Shown in pieces: positions 7,998 to 18,885 of a stretch of DNA of 64,000 nucleotides (positions within the stretch are counted from its first letter, which is position 1; every line of letters starts with the position of its first letter). The stretch spans positions 1 to 64,000 of the forward strand of contig CAWCRU010000006.1 of assembly GCA_963798075.1 (NCBI GenBank), in the 5' to 3' direction. The translations under genes and the position numbers were made by a program. The notes under the pieces are model-generated. The model ran no database searches. It saw nothing but the letters and a program-made list of their open reading frames with translations, and was not told the DNA's origin. The DNA comes from DATAOG01 sp963798075. Its GTDB lineage: Bacteria; Pseudomonadota; Alphaproteobacteria; Geminicoccales; Geminicoccaceae.

Positions 7998-9068
7998 TCA
8001 GCCGGTCGGGATGGTGATCACCGGCAGCTGCGGCTGGCCGGTCTTCTGGACGACGTTGAGAAGCAGCATCAGGCCGGTGAACACGCGTTTCGAGGCGTAG
8101 TCGCTGTCGTCGACCCAGAACCAGGTCGAGCGGTACTCGACCGCCGCGAAGGCGCCGCCGGGCGAGAACTCCTGGTGCTTGACCAGTAGCGCCGGGATCG
8201 TCGAGGCGGGCGCCGGGCCGGTCGGGTAGGTCCGGCCGGCGGCGACGTCGTCATCGGGCACCCCGATGCGCCCGGCCAGACTGTTCAGGATCTCGAACAG
8301 CGAGCGGGTATAGACCCGGATTTCGTCGCGCGCGCCGGCGCCGAAGCCGAACAGGATGCGAAAGCTACGGGCAGACGGGTCGAGGCCCAAAAGGTCGATC
8401 AGCCGGTGGGCCCGGTCCGGGAACGGCCCGTCCGCCGGGGCGCTGATCAGAAGGTCGGCATTGCGGGCGCCGTCCCGGGTCTCGAAGGCGAAGCCGATCA
8501 GGCCATCGCGGCGCAAGGTCGTCAAAAGATCGATCACCTCGATGAAGGCGGGGTCGGCGGGCGTCGCACCCGGGGCATTGGTCGACCAGTTGCGCAGACC
8601 GTTGACCGACTGCACGCCGAGGCCGATGACGTCGGTGGGCGCCCCGGCCGCGACCATCGCGAACAGCTCGGACGGCGGGATCGGGGTCAGCATGGCGCGG
8701 GCGAAATCCTCGCCGGCGACCGGGGTGTAGGTCACCGTCGGGTTTTCGCTGAACGACCCGCTGGCGCCCAGATTGACGTCGTTGGCGAAGTTGAACGACC
8801 GCTCGAAGAACTGGGTGCCGAAGCTGACCGTGCCATTCAGGCTGTAGCCGGCGACCAGCTGGCTCACCGAGACCAGGCTCGGCGTGTCGGCATAGCGCAG
8901 CTTGACGATGTTGAGGAGCGCCTCGCGCTTGGTCGCGTCGACGATCGCCTCGGCGAAGTCGACCCGGTCGCGCCGGATCGTGGCCGGGCCCAGGCTGGTG
9001 CAGCCCGCGAGGCCGAGCAGACCGAGAGCCAAGGCGAGGCCGAGACGGCCGAACGAGGAGGGCGCCAT
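7998..9068 (-). CDS. hypothetical outer-membrane or periplasmic lipoprotein
   Basis: A 356-residue protein that I cannot assign to a named family. It has a lipoprotein signal peptide (LALALGLLGLAGC, lipid-modified Cys23) and so should be anchored in a membrane on the periplasmic side. The mature part opens with a helical segment (RRDRVDFAEAIVDATKREALLNIVKLRYADTP, residues about 32-63), continues with glycine- and serine-rich sequence resembling beta strands, and ends with an ALLVKHQEFSPGG region. Its ATG overlaps the stop of the upstream SDR gene by one base, so it is translated as the third member of the SelA-like/SDR operon. Confidence 0.75.
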   Translation of the reverse strand: MAPSSFGRLGLALALGLLGLAGCTSLGPATIRRDRVDFAEAIVDATKREALLNIVKLRYADTPSLVSVSQLVAGYSLNGTVSFGTQFFERSFNFANDVNLGASGSFSENPTVTYTPVAGEDFARAMLTPIPPSELFAMVAAGAPTDVIGLGVQSVNGLRNWSTNAPGATPADPAFIEVIDLLTTLRRDGLIGFAFETRDGARNADLLISAPADGPFPDRAHRLIDLLGLDPSARSFRILFGFGAGARDEIRVYTRSLFEILNSLAGRIGVPDDDVAAGRTYPTGPAPASTIPALLVKHQEFSPGGAFAAVEYRSTWFWVDDSDYASKRVFTGLMLLLNVVQKTGQPQLPVITIPTG

Positions 9069-9832
9069 CACAGCTTGGCCTCGGGCAGGATCTGGCCGCC
9101 GTCGACAACGATCGTCGTGCCGGTGATGTAGGCCGCCTCGTCGGAGGCGAGGAAGAGGACCGCGTGCGCCACTTCGCGTGGCGTCCCGAGGCGACCGAGC
9201 GGCACCGAGCGCGTCATGGCCAGCGCGTAGTCCTGCGAGCGGTGCAGGGTCAGCGCCTCGGTCACGATGTTGCCGGGCTCGACACCGTTGATCGTGACGC
9301 CGAATGGCGCGAGCTCGATCGCGGCGGCGCGGATCAGGCCGTTGATGCCGGCCTTGGAGGCGGAATAGTGGCCGTGGCCCGGACTCGAGACCCTGGGGCC
9401 AGTGATCGAGCTGGTCAGCACGATGCGGCCGTAGCGTTGGGCCCGCATCGGCAGGCTCGCGGCCCGGATCGCGAGAAAGCAGCCCCGCAGATTGACGGCC
9501 AGGACCTGATCCCACTCGGCCACCGTGATGTCGGTCAGCAAGGTCAGAGGATAAATGCCGGCGTTCTGGACCAGGATGTCGAGCCGGCCGAAGCGCTCGA
9601 GCGCCGCCTGCACCAGCGCCTCGACCGAACTCTCGTCGCCGACGTCGGTCGGGAGGAACAGCGTCTCTCCTTGCTGGGACAAGCGTGCGGCGGTCGCGCG
9701 GCCTTCGTCCTCGAGCCGGTCGCCGATCGCGACCCTTGCGCCTTCCTCGACCAGCCGCTCCGCGATCGCGGCGCCGATCCCGCGGGCCGCCCCGATCACG
9801 ACGGCCACCTTGTCCGCGACCCGGCCGGTCAT
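9068..9832 (-). CDS. SDR family oxidoreductase
   Basis: A 254-residue classical short-chain dehydrogenase. The cofactor loop GAARGIG, the NAG motif (VQNAGIY), the catalytic serine in VLTSSITG and the YSASK tyrosine/lysine pair are all present, and the C-terminus ITGTTIVVDGGQ is typical. The ATG at 9832 overlaps the TGA of the upstream SelA-like gene (ATGA), and the stop overlaps the lipoprotein start. Tight coupling to a SelA-like lyase suggests that the two enzymes act in sequence on an amino or hydroxy acid or sugar acid, but the substrate is not identifiable. Confidence 0.88.
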   Translation of the reverse strand: MTGRVADKVAVVIGAARGIGAAIAERLVEEGARVAIGDRLEDEGRATAARLSQQGETLFLPTDVGDESSVEALVQAALERFGRLDILVQNAGIYPLTLLTDITVAEWDQVLAVNLRGCFLAIRAASLPMRAQRYGRIVLTSSITGPRVSSPGHGHYSASKAGINGLIRAAAIELAPFGVTINGVEPGNIVTEALTLHRSQDYALAMTRSVPLGRLGTPREVAHAVLFLASDEAAYITGTTIVVDGGQILPEAKL

Positions 9833-11043
9833 GGCCGCAACCCCGCCGGGCGCGGGCCGAGGATCGACCGGATCCGCTCGGCGATCAGGGCGGGCTCGCC
9901 ATCCTTGAGGCTCATCGGCCCGAACTGGATGCAGCCGTCGTGGACCGCGAACGGATCGGCGAAGATAGCGGGCGTGCCGGTCTCCAGGCGGTGCATGAGC
10001 TCGAGCGCGCCGACGCGCGCCGCCGGCTGGAGCTCGAACGCGACCGCCGGCACTTCGTCTCGAACTTGCAGGCTTACCGCGGTGCCGGCGATCCCGGCGA
10101 GGCCGTCGGCCAGCTCCTGCATCAGGCGCAGCCAACGGGCGCGGGGCAGCTGGGCGTCCTCCTCGAGAAACAGCCGGAGCGCGGTCAAAAGGCCCACGAT
10201 CTCCTCCTTGCCGACCTTGCATGCCCGGCCGATGCCATGCTGCGGCAGGCCCTTGAGGCGGGCCTTGTCGATCAGCTCCTCCGGCGGCGTCCACTGCTCG
10301 AAGAAGATGTCGAGATCGAGGTTCTGGAGCGCTGCCGCCATGATCAGATCCCGCCTCCCGCAGAGGATGCCCGAGGCCTGCGGCCCGCCGATCGCCTTGC
10401 CGCCCGAGTACGCGACGAGGTCGGCGCCCTCCGCGATGAAGCGGCGGAGGTTGCCGGCCGGCGGCAGTCGGGCGGCGGCATCGACCAGCACCGGCACGCC
10501 CGCGGCATGGGCGACCTCGACCACCTCTGCGAGCGCCGGCCGCGCGCCCGCGGCCGCGACCCAGTAAACCAGAGCCGTGCGCTCAGAGATCGCGTCCGCG
10601 ATCTCCCAGGCCTCGGCATCGCGCACACCGGCGCCGGCGTAGCGATCGGGCAGCCCGACCTCGACCAGCCGGACGCCGGCGGCGCGCAGCGCATGGTCGT
10701 AGAGGTTGCGCTGGCTGCGCATGATCACGACCTCGTTCGCCATGCCGGTCGTGTCGGGCAGGCGGTTCATGCGCCCGGGTTCGAGCCCGGTCACGCAAGC
10801 GGCGGTGCCAAGCAGCAGGCCGGCGGCGGCACCGGAGGTGACGTAGCCCGCCTCGGCGCCAGTCGCGTCCGCGACGATCGCGCTCGCCCGCGCCTGCAGG
10901 ACCGCGATGTCGACGCAGTGCCGAGAGGCTTCGACCATGGCTTCGGCGACCTCGGGCCGCATGATCCCACCCGAGAGCCGGGTCGAGGGCCCCTTGGCGT
11001 TGATGATGGTCGGCACGCCCAGACGCGCATAAATATCGGTCAT
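9829..11043 (-). CDS. SelA-like pyridoxal-phosphate-dependent enzyme
   Basis: A 404-residue fold-type I PLP enzyme of the SelA-related group, which contains true selenocysteine synthase and also lyases such as D-glucosaminate-6-phosphate ammonia-lyase (DgaE). The PLP lysine is Lys216 in YSGGKAIGGPQASG, and the N-terminal VPTIINAKGPSTRLSGG is characteristic of the lyase-like branch. No selB, selD or tRNA-Sec is present, so a catabolic lyase or aminotransferase role is more likely than selenocysteine synthesis. The gene heads a minus-strand operon with an SDR and a lipoprotein, and is divergent from the thiolase across 133 bases. Confidence 0.85.
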   Translation of the reverse strand: MTDIYARLGVPTIINAKGPSTRLSGGIMRPEVAEAMVEASRHCVDIAVLQARASAIVADATGAEAGYVTSGAAAGLLLGTAACVTGLEPGRMNRLPDTTGMANEVVIMRSQRNLYDHALRAAGVRLVEVGLPDRYAGAGVRDAEAWEIADAISERTALVYWVAAAGARPALAEVVEVAHAAGVPVLVDAAARLPPAGNLRRFIAEGADLVAYSGGKAIGGPQASGILCGRRDLIMAAALQNLDLDIFFEQWTPPEELIDKARLKGLPQHGIGRACKVGKEEIVGLLTALRLFLEEDAQLPRARWLRLMQELADGLAGIAGTAVSLQVRDEVPAVAFELQPAARVGALELMHRLETGTPAIFADPFAVHDGCIQFGPMSLKDGEPALIAERIRSILGPRPAGLRP

Positions 11044-11176
11044 GCCCCCGCCCGCCTGATTTAAGTTCCGTTAGCACCCGGACCGTAAGCTCGGCTGTCG
11101 ATCCGGATTCGGGCATACCATATCAGCGTCTGGTGCTTCGACCTTGCCGTTGCCTGCCGTCAATGGGGACAGAGCC

Positions 11177-12316
11177 ATGCACAAGAACGTCGTGATCGCC
11201 GGTTACGCCCGCTCGCCGTTCCACTTCGCGCACAAGGGTGCGCTCACCAGGGTCCGCCCGGACGAGCTTACCGCCGAGGTGATCGCGGCCCTGATCTCGA
11301 GGAGCGGGGTCGAGCCTGCGGACATCGAGGACGTGATCGTCGGCTGCGCCTTCCCCGAGGGCGAGCAGGGCATGAACATGGCCCGCCTGGTGGCGCTGCT
11401 GGCCCATCTGCCGATCTCGGTCGCGGGCACCACGGTCAACCGCTTCTGCGGCTCCTCGATGCAGGCGATCCACATGGCGGCCGGCGCGATCCAGCTCGAT
11501 GCGGGCGACGTGTTCGTCTGCGCCGGGGTCGAATCGATGACCCGGGTCCCGATCGGCGGCTACAATCCCTTGCCGAGCCCGAAGCTGGTCGAGGACTATC
11601 CCCAGGCCTACGACAGCATGGGCATGACCGCCGAGAACGTCGCAAGGCAATACCAGATCACGCGCGGTGCTCAGGAGGCCTTCGCGGTCGAAAGCCACCG
11701 CAAGGCCGCAGCCGCGCAGGCCGAAGGCAAGCTCGCGGCCGAGATCGTGCCGATCAAGCGCAACGGCGGGCGGGTCGAGGCCGACGGCTGCATCCGCCCG
11801 GAGACCAGCGAGCAGGCGCTCGCCAACCTGAAGCCCGCGTTCGACGAGCACGGCACGGTCACCGCCGGCACGTCCTCGCCCTTGACGGACGGCGCGGCCG
11901 CCGTAATCGTCTGCACCGAGGACTATGCCATGAAGCATGGGCTCAAGGTGCTGGCCCGCATCCGGAGCGTCGCGGTCGCGGGCTGCGCGGCCGAGATCAT
12001 GGGCATCGGGCCGGTCGCCGCGACGCGCAAGGCGCTGGCGCGCGCCGGGCTCGAGATCGGCGACATCGAGGTGGTCGAGCTCAACGAGGCGTTCGCCTCG
12101 CAGGCGCTGGCCTGCGTGCGCGACCTCGGCATCGATCACCGAGGTGCTCAACATCGACGGCGGCGCCTTGGCGCTGGGCCATCCGCTCGGCGCCACCGGC
12201 GCCCGGATCACCGGCAAGACCGCAGCGCTGCTCAAGCGCGAAGGCCGGCGCTTCGGGCTTGCGACCCAGTGCATCGGCGGCGGCCAGGGGATCGCGACCG
12301 TGCTGGAGGCGATCTG

Positions 12317-12317
<1 letters not shown>
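11177..12317 (+). pseudogene. acetyl-CoA acyltransferase (thiolase), interrupted by one frame break
   Basis: Thiolase cleaves 3-ketoacyl-CoA with CoA in the final step of beta-oxidation. The nucleophile Cys91 (NRFCGSS) and the middle of the enzyme (VVELNEAFASQALA) are in one frame. The C-terminal part with GGALALGHPLGATGAR and CIGGGQG, which hold the catalytic His and second Cys, is in the next frame. The break lies near 12136-12145, where one extra base separates DLGID from EVLNIDGG; removing one base gives a normal 379-residue protein. Either an assembly error or a recent mutation would explain this, and without the C-terminus the enzyme would be dead. The stop overlaps the next start (TGATG), and the ATG at 11177 follows GGGGAC. 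Confidence 0.88.
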
Positions 12318-14641
<2,324 letters not shown>

Positions 14642-14687
14642 GGCTCCCACGCGACCATCCCTGCGACTTGGCTGCGGAGGCAGACTA

Positions 14688-15143
14688 ATGATGACTTCGT
14701 GCGGTATGACCTACTCGGGTCCGGGAAGGGTCGCGATCTGCCGGATGGCTTGGGGCTTTCCAGCAGGCTTCAGAATGTACAAGCCGCTGGCGCCCGGGAA
14801 ATGGTTTCACAGCGTCGATTACCCTGAGTATTACGAGCGTTATCAGAAGCAGCTCGACAAGCTCGATTCCGAGCGCGTACTTGAGGAGCTCAAGACTCTA
14901 GCTGCTTCGCACGAGCCCGTGTTACTTTGCTGGGAAAGGCCGCCACTGCACCGGGAGAACTGGTGCCACCGCGCACTTGTCGCCCGGTGGTTCTGGGAGA
15001 CCCTCGGCTTGGAGGTCAAAGAGAGATACCACGGCAAGCACAAGAGCCCGCACTGGGCGAAGGTGCCGCCATCAACAACGGGAAGGGCGAAGCCCACACC
15101 GCCGGCCCCGCGCACAGCGCGGCAGTCGGAGGCACGCGCATGA
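14688..15143 (+). CDS. DUF488-like small protein inside the beta-oxidation operon
   Basis: A 151-residue protein whose core VLEELKTLAASHEPVLLC, WERP and CHRALVARWFWETLG matches the C-terminal motif (LCxE...CHR...VA) of DUF488 proteins. The N-terminal half (SGPGRVAICRMAWGFP, FRMYKPLAPGKWF) fits the compact single-domain members. Function is unknown; the conserved Cys and His residues suggest a nucleic-acid- or metal-related role. GGAGG lies eight bases before the ATG, and its stop overlaps the next start (ATGA). Base composition is clearly lower in G+C than its neighbours, so it was probably inserted into an older fad operon by transfer. Confidence 0.72.
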   Translation: MMTSCGMTYSGPGRVAICRMAWGFPAGFRMYKPLAPGKWFHSVDYPEYYERYQKQLDKLDSERVLEELKTLAASHEPVLLCWERPPLHRENWCHRALVARWFWETLGLEVKERYHGKHKSPHWAKVPPSTTGRAKPTPPAPRTARQSEARA

Positions 15144-16933
15144 CCGTCTACCGGGCGCCGCAGCGCGACATGCGCTTCGTCCTGCACGAGTTGCTCGGGG
15201 TCGAGCGGCTGGCGGAGCTGCCGGGCTACGAGGAGGTTTCCGGAGAGCTCGTCGATCAGGTGATCGAGGAGGGGGCGAAGCTCTGTGAGAACGTGCTGTT
15301 TCCGATCAACCGCACGGGCGACGCCGCGGGCTGCGTCTACGAGAATGGCGTCGTGCGCACGCCGGAGGGCTTCAAGGAGGCCTATGATGCCTTCGTCGCG
15401 GGCGGCTGGACGGGGCTCGCGGCGGCGCCCGAATATGGCGGCCAGGGCCTCCCCAAGACCGTGAAGTGCGTGCTCGACGAGATGGTCTGCTCGGCCAATC
15501 TCGCGTTCAGCACCTACCCGGGGCTCTCGGGCGGCGCCTATCACGCGATCTCGCTGCACGGCCGCGACGAGCTCAAGGTCCGCTATTTGCCCAAGCTCGC
15601 CGAGGGCCGCTGGAGCGGCACGATGTGCCTGACCGAGCCCCAGTGCGGCACCGACCTCGGCCTGATCCGCACGCGCGCCGAGCCCGCGGGCGATGGCAGC
15701 TTTGCTCTCACCGGCACCAAGATCTTCATCTCGGCGGGCGAGCACGATCTATCCCAGAACATCATCCACCTGGTGCTCGCCCGCCTGCCCGATGCACCCA
15801 AGGGGATCAAAGGCATTTCCTTGTTTCTCGTGCCCAAGTTCCTGCCGAAGGAGGACGGCGAGGCAGGGCCGCGCAACGGCGTCATGTGCGCCGGCATCGA
15901 GCACAAGATGGGGCTCTCGGGCTCGGCGACCTGCGTGATGAATTTCGATGCCGCGACCGGCTGGCTGCTCGGCGAGCCCCATCGCGGCATGCGGGCGATG
16001 TTCACGATGATGAACGATGCCAGGCTCGAGGTCGGCATCCAGGGCTTAGGCGTCGCCGAGACCGCCTATCAGAGTGCTGTCGCCTACGCCCGCGAGCGCC
16101 TCCAGGGCCGGTCGTTGACCGGCGCGAAGCAGCCGGACCAGCCGGCCGATCCGATCCTGGTCCACCCGGACGTCCGGCGCATGCTGCTGACGATGCGCGC
16201 CACGACCGAAGGGGCGCGCGCGCTCGCCTACTGGACCGGCATGGCGATCGATCGCGCGAGCCGCGAGCCCGACCCGGCCGCGCGTCAGGCGGCCGACGAT
16301 CTGGTGGCGTTGATGACCCCGATCATCAAGGCTTATTTCACCGACCAGGGCTCGGCCGTGACCAACCTCGGCGTCCAGGTCATGGGCGGCCACGGCTACA
16401 TCCGCGAGCACGGCATGGAGCAGCTGGTGCGCGATGCGCGCATCACCCAGCTCTACGAGGGCGCCAACGGCATTCAGGCGCTGGATCTGGTCGGCCGCAA
16501 GCTCCCGTCCCACTACGGCCGTCTTCTTCGAACTTTCTTCCACCCGGTCATGGCGTTCATCGAGCGGCACCAGAGCGATGCCGCCCTCGCCGAGTTCGTG
16601 CTGCCGCTCGCCAAGGCGTTCGCGCGCCTCCAGCAGATCACGCTGCACGTGGCCCAAGCGGGCCTCAAGGACCCGGACGAGGCGGGCGCCGCGTCCTCGG
16701 ACTATCTCCGCCTGTTCGCGCTGGTCGCGATGGCCTTCATGTGGGCGCGCATGGTAGAGGTCGCGCAGGCGAAGCTCGCGGCCGGCGCCGACGGCGACGC
16801 GTCCTTCTACGAGGCCAAGATCCGGACCGCCCGCTTCTTCATGGCCAAGCTCCTGCCGGAGAGCGGCGCCCTGTTCGCCCAGATCATGGCCGGCGGCGCG
16901 CCCGTGATGGACTTCGAGAACGCCGCCTTCTAG
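15140..16933 (+). CDS. acyl-CoA dehydrogenase with C-terminal extension
   Basis: A 597-residue FAD-dependent acyl-CoA dehydrogenase of the long subfamily that includes DmdC-like and fatty-acyl-CoA enzymes. Visible are MCLTEPQCGTDLG and KIFISAGEHD (FAD and substrate pocket), NDARLEVGIQGLG, the MGGHGYIREHGMEQLVRDARITQLYEGANGIQ region with the expected catalytic glutamate, and the extra C-terminal helical domain to residue 597. It introduces the double bond that starts each beta-oxidation cycle. The ATG overlaps the DUF488-like stop by four bases. No electron-transfer flavoprotein gene is seen nearby. Confidence 0.92.
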   Translation: MTVYRAPQRDMRFVLHELLGVERLAELPGYEEVSGELVDQVIEEGAKLCENVLFPINRTGDAAGCVYENGVVRTPEGFKEAYDAFVAGGWTGLAAAPEYGGQGLPKTVKCVLDEMVCSANLAFSTYPGLSGGAYHAISLHGRDELKVRYLPKLAEGRWSGTMCLTEPQCGTDLGLIRTRAEPAGDGSFALTGTKIFISAGEHDLSQNIIHLVLARLPDAPKGIKGISLFLVPKFLPKEDGEAGPRNGVMCAGIEHKMGLSGSATCVMNFDAATGWLLGEPHRGMRAMFTMMNDARLEVGIQGLGVAETAYQSAVAYARERLQGRSLTGAKQPDQPADPILVHPDVRRMLLTMRATTEGARALAYWTGMAIDRASREPDPAARQAADDLVALMTPIIKAYFTDQGSAVTNLGVQVMGGHGYIREHGMEQLVRDARITQLYEGANGIQALDLVGRKLPSHYGRLLRTFFHPVMAFIERHQSDAALAEFVLPLAKAFARLQQITLHVAQAGLKDPDEAGAASSDYLRLFALVAMAFMWARMVEVAQAKLAAGADGDASFYEAKIRTARFFMAKLLPESGALFAQIMAGGAPVMDFENAAF

Positions 16934-16965
16934 CTGTCACCGAGCGCCGCCAGCATGCGCTCCCG

Positions 16966-17599
16966 ATGCGCACGCTGCTGGCCCCATCCTGCTCATCCCG
17001 CTCGGGCTCGCTCCGGCGGCCGCCTGTCAGCACGCGCCGGGCCGGGCCGATTACGCCATCCGCCACGCGATCTATGGCGAAATCGGACGCCACGTGATCA
17101 CCTTCGCCTGCGAGGGCGACCGGCTGATCGTCGAGACCCGTGTCAACAGCGAGGTCGATGTCCTCCGAATGCCGGTGTTCCGGCGCGAGGCGCGCTGTCG
17201 CGAGGTCTGGAAGGACGGCAGCCTGCTCGCCTTCGACAGCCGCTTCGAGGACAACGGTAAGGTCTTCGAGGTCCACGCCAAAGCGAATGGCGAGCGCAGG
17301 ATCATCGAAGGCCAGGACGGCCCCGTCGAGGCGCCGGCGACGGTGGTCTCGAACCATTCCTGGAACGGCGCCGCGGTGCTTCGGCCGCTGTTGTTCAAGA
17401 CCCGCACCGGCCAGCTGCAGAAGGTGCGGGAGGCCCGGCCGGCGAGGACAGGATCACCGTCGGAGAACACGCGATCAGCGCGCAGAAGTACCGCCTGAGC
17501 GGCGATCTCGAGCGCGAGCTGTGGTACGATCGAGACGGCAACTGGCTGCAGTCGCGGCTCGCCTGCCAGGGCAAGGCGATCACGCTCACCCGGCAATAG
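16966..17599 (+). pseudogene. DUF6134 family protein, copy 1, with two frame breaks
   Basis: A broken paralogue of the gene that follows. Read across three frames, it gives a secretion signal (MRTLLA, then ILLIPLGLAPAAAC), the core YAIRHAIYGEIGRHVITFACEGDRL, then REVWKDGSLLAFDSRFEDNG, and the end EDRITVGEHAISAQKYRLSG, LWYDRDGNW and KAITLTRQ. The first break falls at a run of C near 16978-16990, the second near 17430-17445; each lacks one base. Mended, it would be 211 residues, almost the length of copy 2. The role of DUF6134 is unknown; it appears to be a periplasmic protein. It may be a decaying duplicate or an assembly artefact. Confidence 0.75.
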
Positions 17600-17659
17600 G
17601 CGCGCAAGGTCTGCCCGCGCGGGCGCCGCCAGGCTGCAAGCGCCGCACTGGAGCCCCGC

Positions 17660-18292
17660 ATGCGCCTCGCGAGCCTGGTCCTCGGCCTGCTCCTGGCTGC
17701 GGGCGCCGCCCGGGCGGTCGAGGCCGTGCCCGGCGTCTACCATTACCGGATCCACCACCAGATCTTCGGCGACATCGGCGAGCACCAGATCACGGTCAGC
17801 CGCGAGGCCGGGACGGTCGTGGTCGAGCATGCCGCGCGCCTCGCGGTCAAGATCCTGGCCTTCACCGCTTTCGAGCGCCAGTCCCACTATCGCGAGGTCT
17901 GGCGGGGCGAGCGCCTGATCGCGTTCGACGGCGTGACCATGGACAATGGCGAGCGCTTCGAGGTCAGCGCGCGGGCAGAGGGCGACCGTCTGATCATCGA
18001 GGGCAGGGCCGGTCGGATCGAAGCGCCCGCGATGACCGTCCCCAGCCAGCCGTCGCTCGCGGCCGCGGCCCTGCGCACGACCTTCATGGACATCCGGACC
18101 GGCGCGCTGCTCGAGGCGCGAGTGACCCCCGCCGGCCATGCGACCCTGCGGCTCGGGAGCGGCCCGGTCGAGGCCGAGAAATACGAGGTCGCGGGCGCCC
18201 TCCAGCAGGAGGTCTGGTATGACGCTGCCGGGGTCTTCGTGCAATGGCGCCTCTGGCGCCAGGGCGCTGCGATCACGCTGGCGCGGGAGTGA
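17660..18292 (+). CDS. DUF6134 family protein, copy 2 (intact)
   Basis: A 210-residue secreted or periplasmic protein with a clear signal peptide (MRLASLVLGLLLAAGAARA). The family pattern is YHYRIHHQIFGDIGEHQITV, then HYREVWRGERLIAFDG, DNGERFEVSARAEGDRLIIE and the ending QEVWYDAAGVFVQWRLWRQG. It is predicted to be a beta-rich fold; function is unknown. It lies directly downstream of a broken paralogue, so the pair arose by tandem duplication. A 10-bp stem-loop begins 41 bases after the stop and may end the transcript. Confidence 0.8.
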   Translation: MRLASLVLGLLLAAGAARAVEAVPGVYHYRIHHQIFGDIGEHQITVSREAGTVVVEHAARLAVKILAFTAFERQSHYREVWRGERLIAFDGVTMDNGERFEVSARAEGDRLIIEGRAGRIEAPAMTVPSQPSLAAAALRTTFMDIRTGALLEARVTPAGHATLRLGSGPVEAEKYEVAGALQQEVWYDAAGVFVQWRLWRQGAAITLARE

Positions 18293-18332
18293 CGCTCCAA
18301 AGGCTCACCTGCCGCGGCGCGAGCCTCCATCC

Positions 18333-18359
18333 GGATCAATCCGAGCCGCGGATTGATCC
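18333..18359 (+). terminator. stem-loop after DUF6134 copy 2
   Basis: A perfect 10-bp inverted repeat, GGATCAATCC, a 7-base loop (gagccgc), then GGATTGATCC. It begins 41 bases past the stop codon at 18292, where a terminator is expected, but no T-run follows. The stem shares GGATCAAT with the palindrome at 18602-18625, so it could instead be a protein-binding site. Confidence 0.4.
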
Positions 18360-18601
18360 CGATTGAGCCGCCGCCCGGCTTCCGCCTCCATCGGCGGACG
18401 CAGGCCAGATTACTCAAAAACGGCGCATCTTCGTCTTCGAGCGTCGCATCCATGCGGCACTTGTGTAGCCTTTTTTACTTGTCCGGGCCGGCGATCACGA
18501 GCCGGCGTGAGAGCATCAATCAATTGATCTCAACGCTGATGCCGAATCTGGAGGCACCGGCCACGAGGCAGCGAAAATTCTGGCCCTGTCTGGCCGCCTC
18601 C

Positions 18602-18625
18602 ATTGATCCTCCATGGAGGATCAAT
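18602..18625. repeat. perfect 24-nt palindrome
   Basis: The half-site ATTGATCCTCCA is followed immediately by its exact reverse complement, with no spacer. It contains GGATCAAT in both orientations, the same octamer found twice in the stem-loop 240 bases upstream. A spacer-less 24-bp palindrome in a 70% G+C genome is unlikely by chance; it could be an operator for a dimeric regulator or a cruciform-type site. It lies about 260 bases before the TPR gene. Confidence 0.6.
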
Positions 18626-18885
18626 CCAACGCCATGCGCCCCCCTGACCAAAAATGCGCCAGGTGACGCATCGACGGGGCCGCCCGGCGGAGAGGCTCGC
18701 CCGACTTCGGGCTGCCCATCGACCGCAACCGCAGCATCCCGCCCGAATGGCCTGAGTCCTTTTCGACGCGAGAAAGACTCGCGACCCTGGGCATCGGCCG
18801 GTCCGACCCGCATCGTCGGATGGACGCCGGCGGCGGCTGCATGCCATAGTGCGCCGATTGACGCCGGACAGCTCGAGCGCCGCCT

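Larger units (their letters stand above)
18293..18885. other. 593-base gap with two related inverted repeats, no gene recognised
   Basis: No convincing coding sequence is found here. It holds the stem-loop at 18333-18359, the 24-nt palindrome at 18602-18625, a small hairpin CGCGAG-AAAGA-CTCGCG at 18767-18783, and locally lower G+C (including a run of T near 18470). The stretch 18742-18820 resembles 7912-7990 at the nucleotide level. It separates the DUF6134 pair from the TPR gene and looks like the start of an acquired or rearranged patch. Confidence 0.5.
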
